NCBI RefSeq assembly: GCF_021107415.1
Contig: NZ_JAIOSW010000004.1
Location: forward strand, 1 to 17,585
Direction of reading: 5' to 3'
Source: Desulfobacula sp.
GTDB taxonomy: Bacteria > Desulfobacterota > Desulfobacteria > Desulfobacterales > Desulfobacteraceae
Length of the DNA stretch: 17,585 nt
The number at the start of each line of letters is the position of its first letter. Position 1 is the first letter of the stretch. The position numbers were made by a program, and so were the translations under genes. This document shows, piece by piece, positions 16,821 through 17,585 of the stretch. Under the pieces are notes generated by a model. The model had not been told where the DNA came from. It saw only the letters and a list, made by a program, of their open reading frames with translations, and searched no databases.

Positions 16821-17585
16821 TTACAATAGTTCAATGAGTTTTTCTCCCAGGGTATAAATGTCTCCGGCGCCCAGGGTCAGAACGAGATCCTTTTTTTTAA
16901 TTTTATGGGTAATCATGGATAAACCTTGTGTAAAATCAGGTGCATAGGAAACATCTTTATGCCCATGTTTTCTGATGCCTTCACAGAGGCATTGAGCACT
17001 GACGCCTTTAATCTCTTTTTCACTAGCCGCATAAATCGGGAGTACAATCAAGATATCGGATTGATAGAAAGATCGGGTAAATTCATGAAACAACCCCTTG
17101 GTCCTGGTATACCTGTGGGGCTGGAATACAACAATCAGCCGTCTTCCTTTATAACTTTCCCTGATGGCTGTCAGTGTTGCCATGATCTCTGTTGGATGAT
17201 GGCCGTAATCATCCATGACAATGATTCCTTTTTTTTCTCCTTTGATTTCAAGCCGCCTTTTTACACCTTCAATCTGTTCCAATGATTTCTTAATTGTTTT
17301 AAAGGGTATTTTAAGCTCAATCCCTGTGGCAATCGAAGCAAGCGCATTGGAAATATTATGTTCTCCTGCAATATTGAGGTTGATTTCACCTAAGCGTTTT
17401 TCATGGTGAAAAACTTTAAAAAAGACCCGTCGCTTTCGTCTGCTTCGGCAACAATAACCTCTCCTTTGCCATGCAGTGCATTGGTGTCAAGCCCTTTGAG
17501 AAGTCCTCCAATAATCACGGTGGGATCAAGTCCGGCAGTATTGAGAATTTGAGAGATCATTGAAGTCGTTGATGTCTTGCCATGG
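16821..17585 (-). pseudogene. murC: UDP-N-acetylmuramate--L-alanine ligase MurC, 5' part outside window, disrupted in this sequence
   Basis: Adds L-Ala to UDP-MurNAc. At the window edge the ATP loop [12 protein letters not shown] is visible, continuing to [12 protein letters not shown]. The family's next section (TNIxxxHxDxYG and the strands after it, about 80-90 residues) is absent. The sequence resumes in the -1 frame with [20 protein letters not shown] and HNISNALAS. The upstream frame ends in TAG at 17390-17392. A second -1 break at the A4 run (plus 17297-17300) is needed to pass from IELKIPLK to TIKKSLEQIEGVKRR. From there 16821-17282 encodes the intact C-terminal ligase domain (153 residues, DDYGHHPTEI, QPHRYTRT, GAGDIYTLG). 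The missing part contains a conserved catalytic His, so the encoded protein would be inactive. Because murC is normally essential, a local assembly error is at least as likely as a true pseudogene. Confidence 0.8.

Overview
The window looks like the chromosome of a strictly anaerobic, sulfate-reducing member of the Desulfobacterota, most likely a Desulfobacteraceae relative such as Desulfobacula or Desulfobacter. The genus is a guess. The evidence is AT-rich coding with long A/T runs, a selenocysteine-containing cytoplasmic formate dehydrogenase, an RnfB-type iron-sulfur/flavoprotein fusion, a manganese-type pyrophosphatase, PAS-rich signalling proteins whose N-terminus starts KPTYEDLEQRI, and a division/cell-wall cluster ending in a B12-type radical SAM gene.

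Layout. (1) 29-2794, minus: fdhA, split by an in-frame TGA that I read as selenocysteine, with a SECIS-like hairpin just after it. (2) 2795-3002: divergent promoter region with repeated TGACAA half-sites. (3) 3003-7099, plus: a membrane-anchored RnfB domain fused to a GltD/NfnB-like flavoprotein, then a REC-PAS-kinase-REC hybrid sensor. A perfect 28-nt palindrome closes this unit. (4) 7180-8100, minus: ppaC. (5) 8335-10846, plus: a PAS-PAS-HisKA protein with no ATPase domain, followed by two CBS-domain proteins whose genes overlap by 4 nt. (6) 10843-17585, minus, in transcription order: murC (5' end outside the window), murB, ftsQ, ftsA, ftsZ and a B12-binding radical SAM gene. This is the 3' part of a dcw cluster.

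How they may work together. Formate oxidation by FdhA and the divergently transcribed RnfB-flavoprotein share one short control region, so formate electrons may be exchanged with a ferredoxin/NAD(P)H/membrane carrier pool. This is inference. PpaC would remove the pyrophosphate made when sulfate is activated. The kinase-less PAS protein and the CBS proteins probably form a sensing module of unknown output.

Sequence integrity. Three genes of the right-hand cluster are broken in the given sequence. The radical SAM gene and ftsQ each need one -1 shift at an A-run to restore an otherwise normal C-terminus. murC needs a -1 shift and also lacks about 80-90 codons of its central domain. Because ftsQ and murC are normally needed for growth, sequencing or assembly error is the simplest reading. 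Programmed slippage remains possible for the first two, because both sites match A-rich slippery heptamers in the correct phase.
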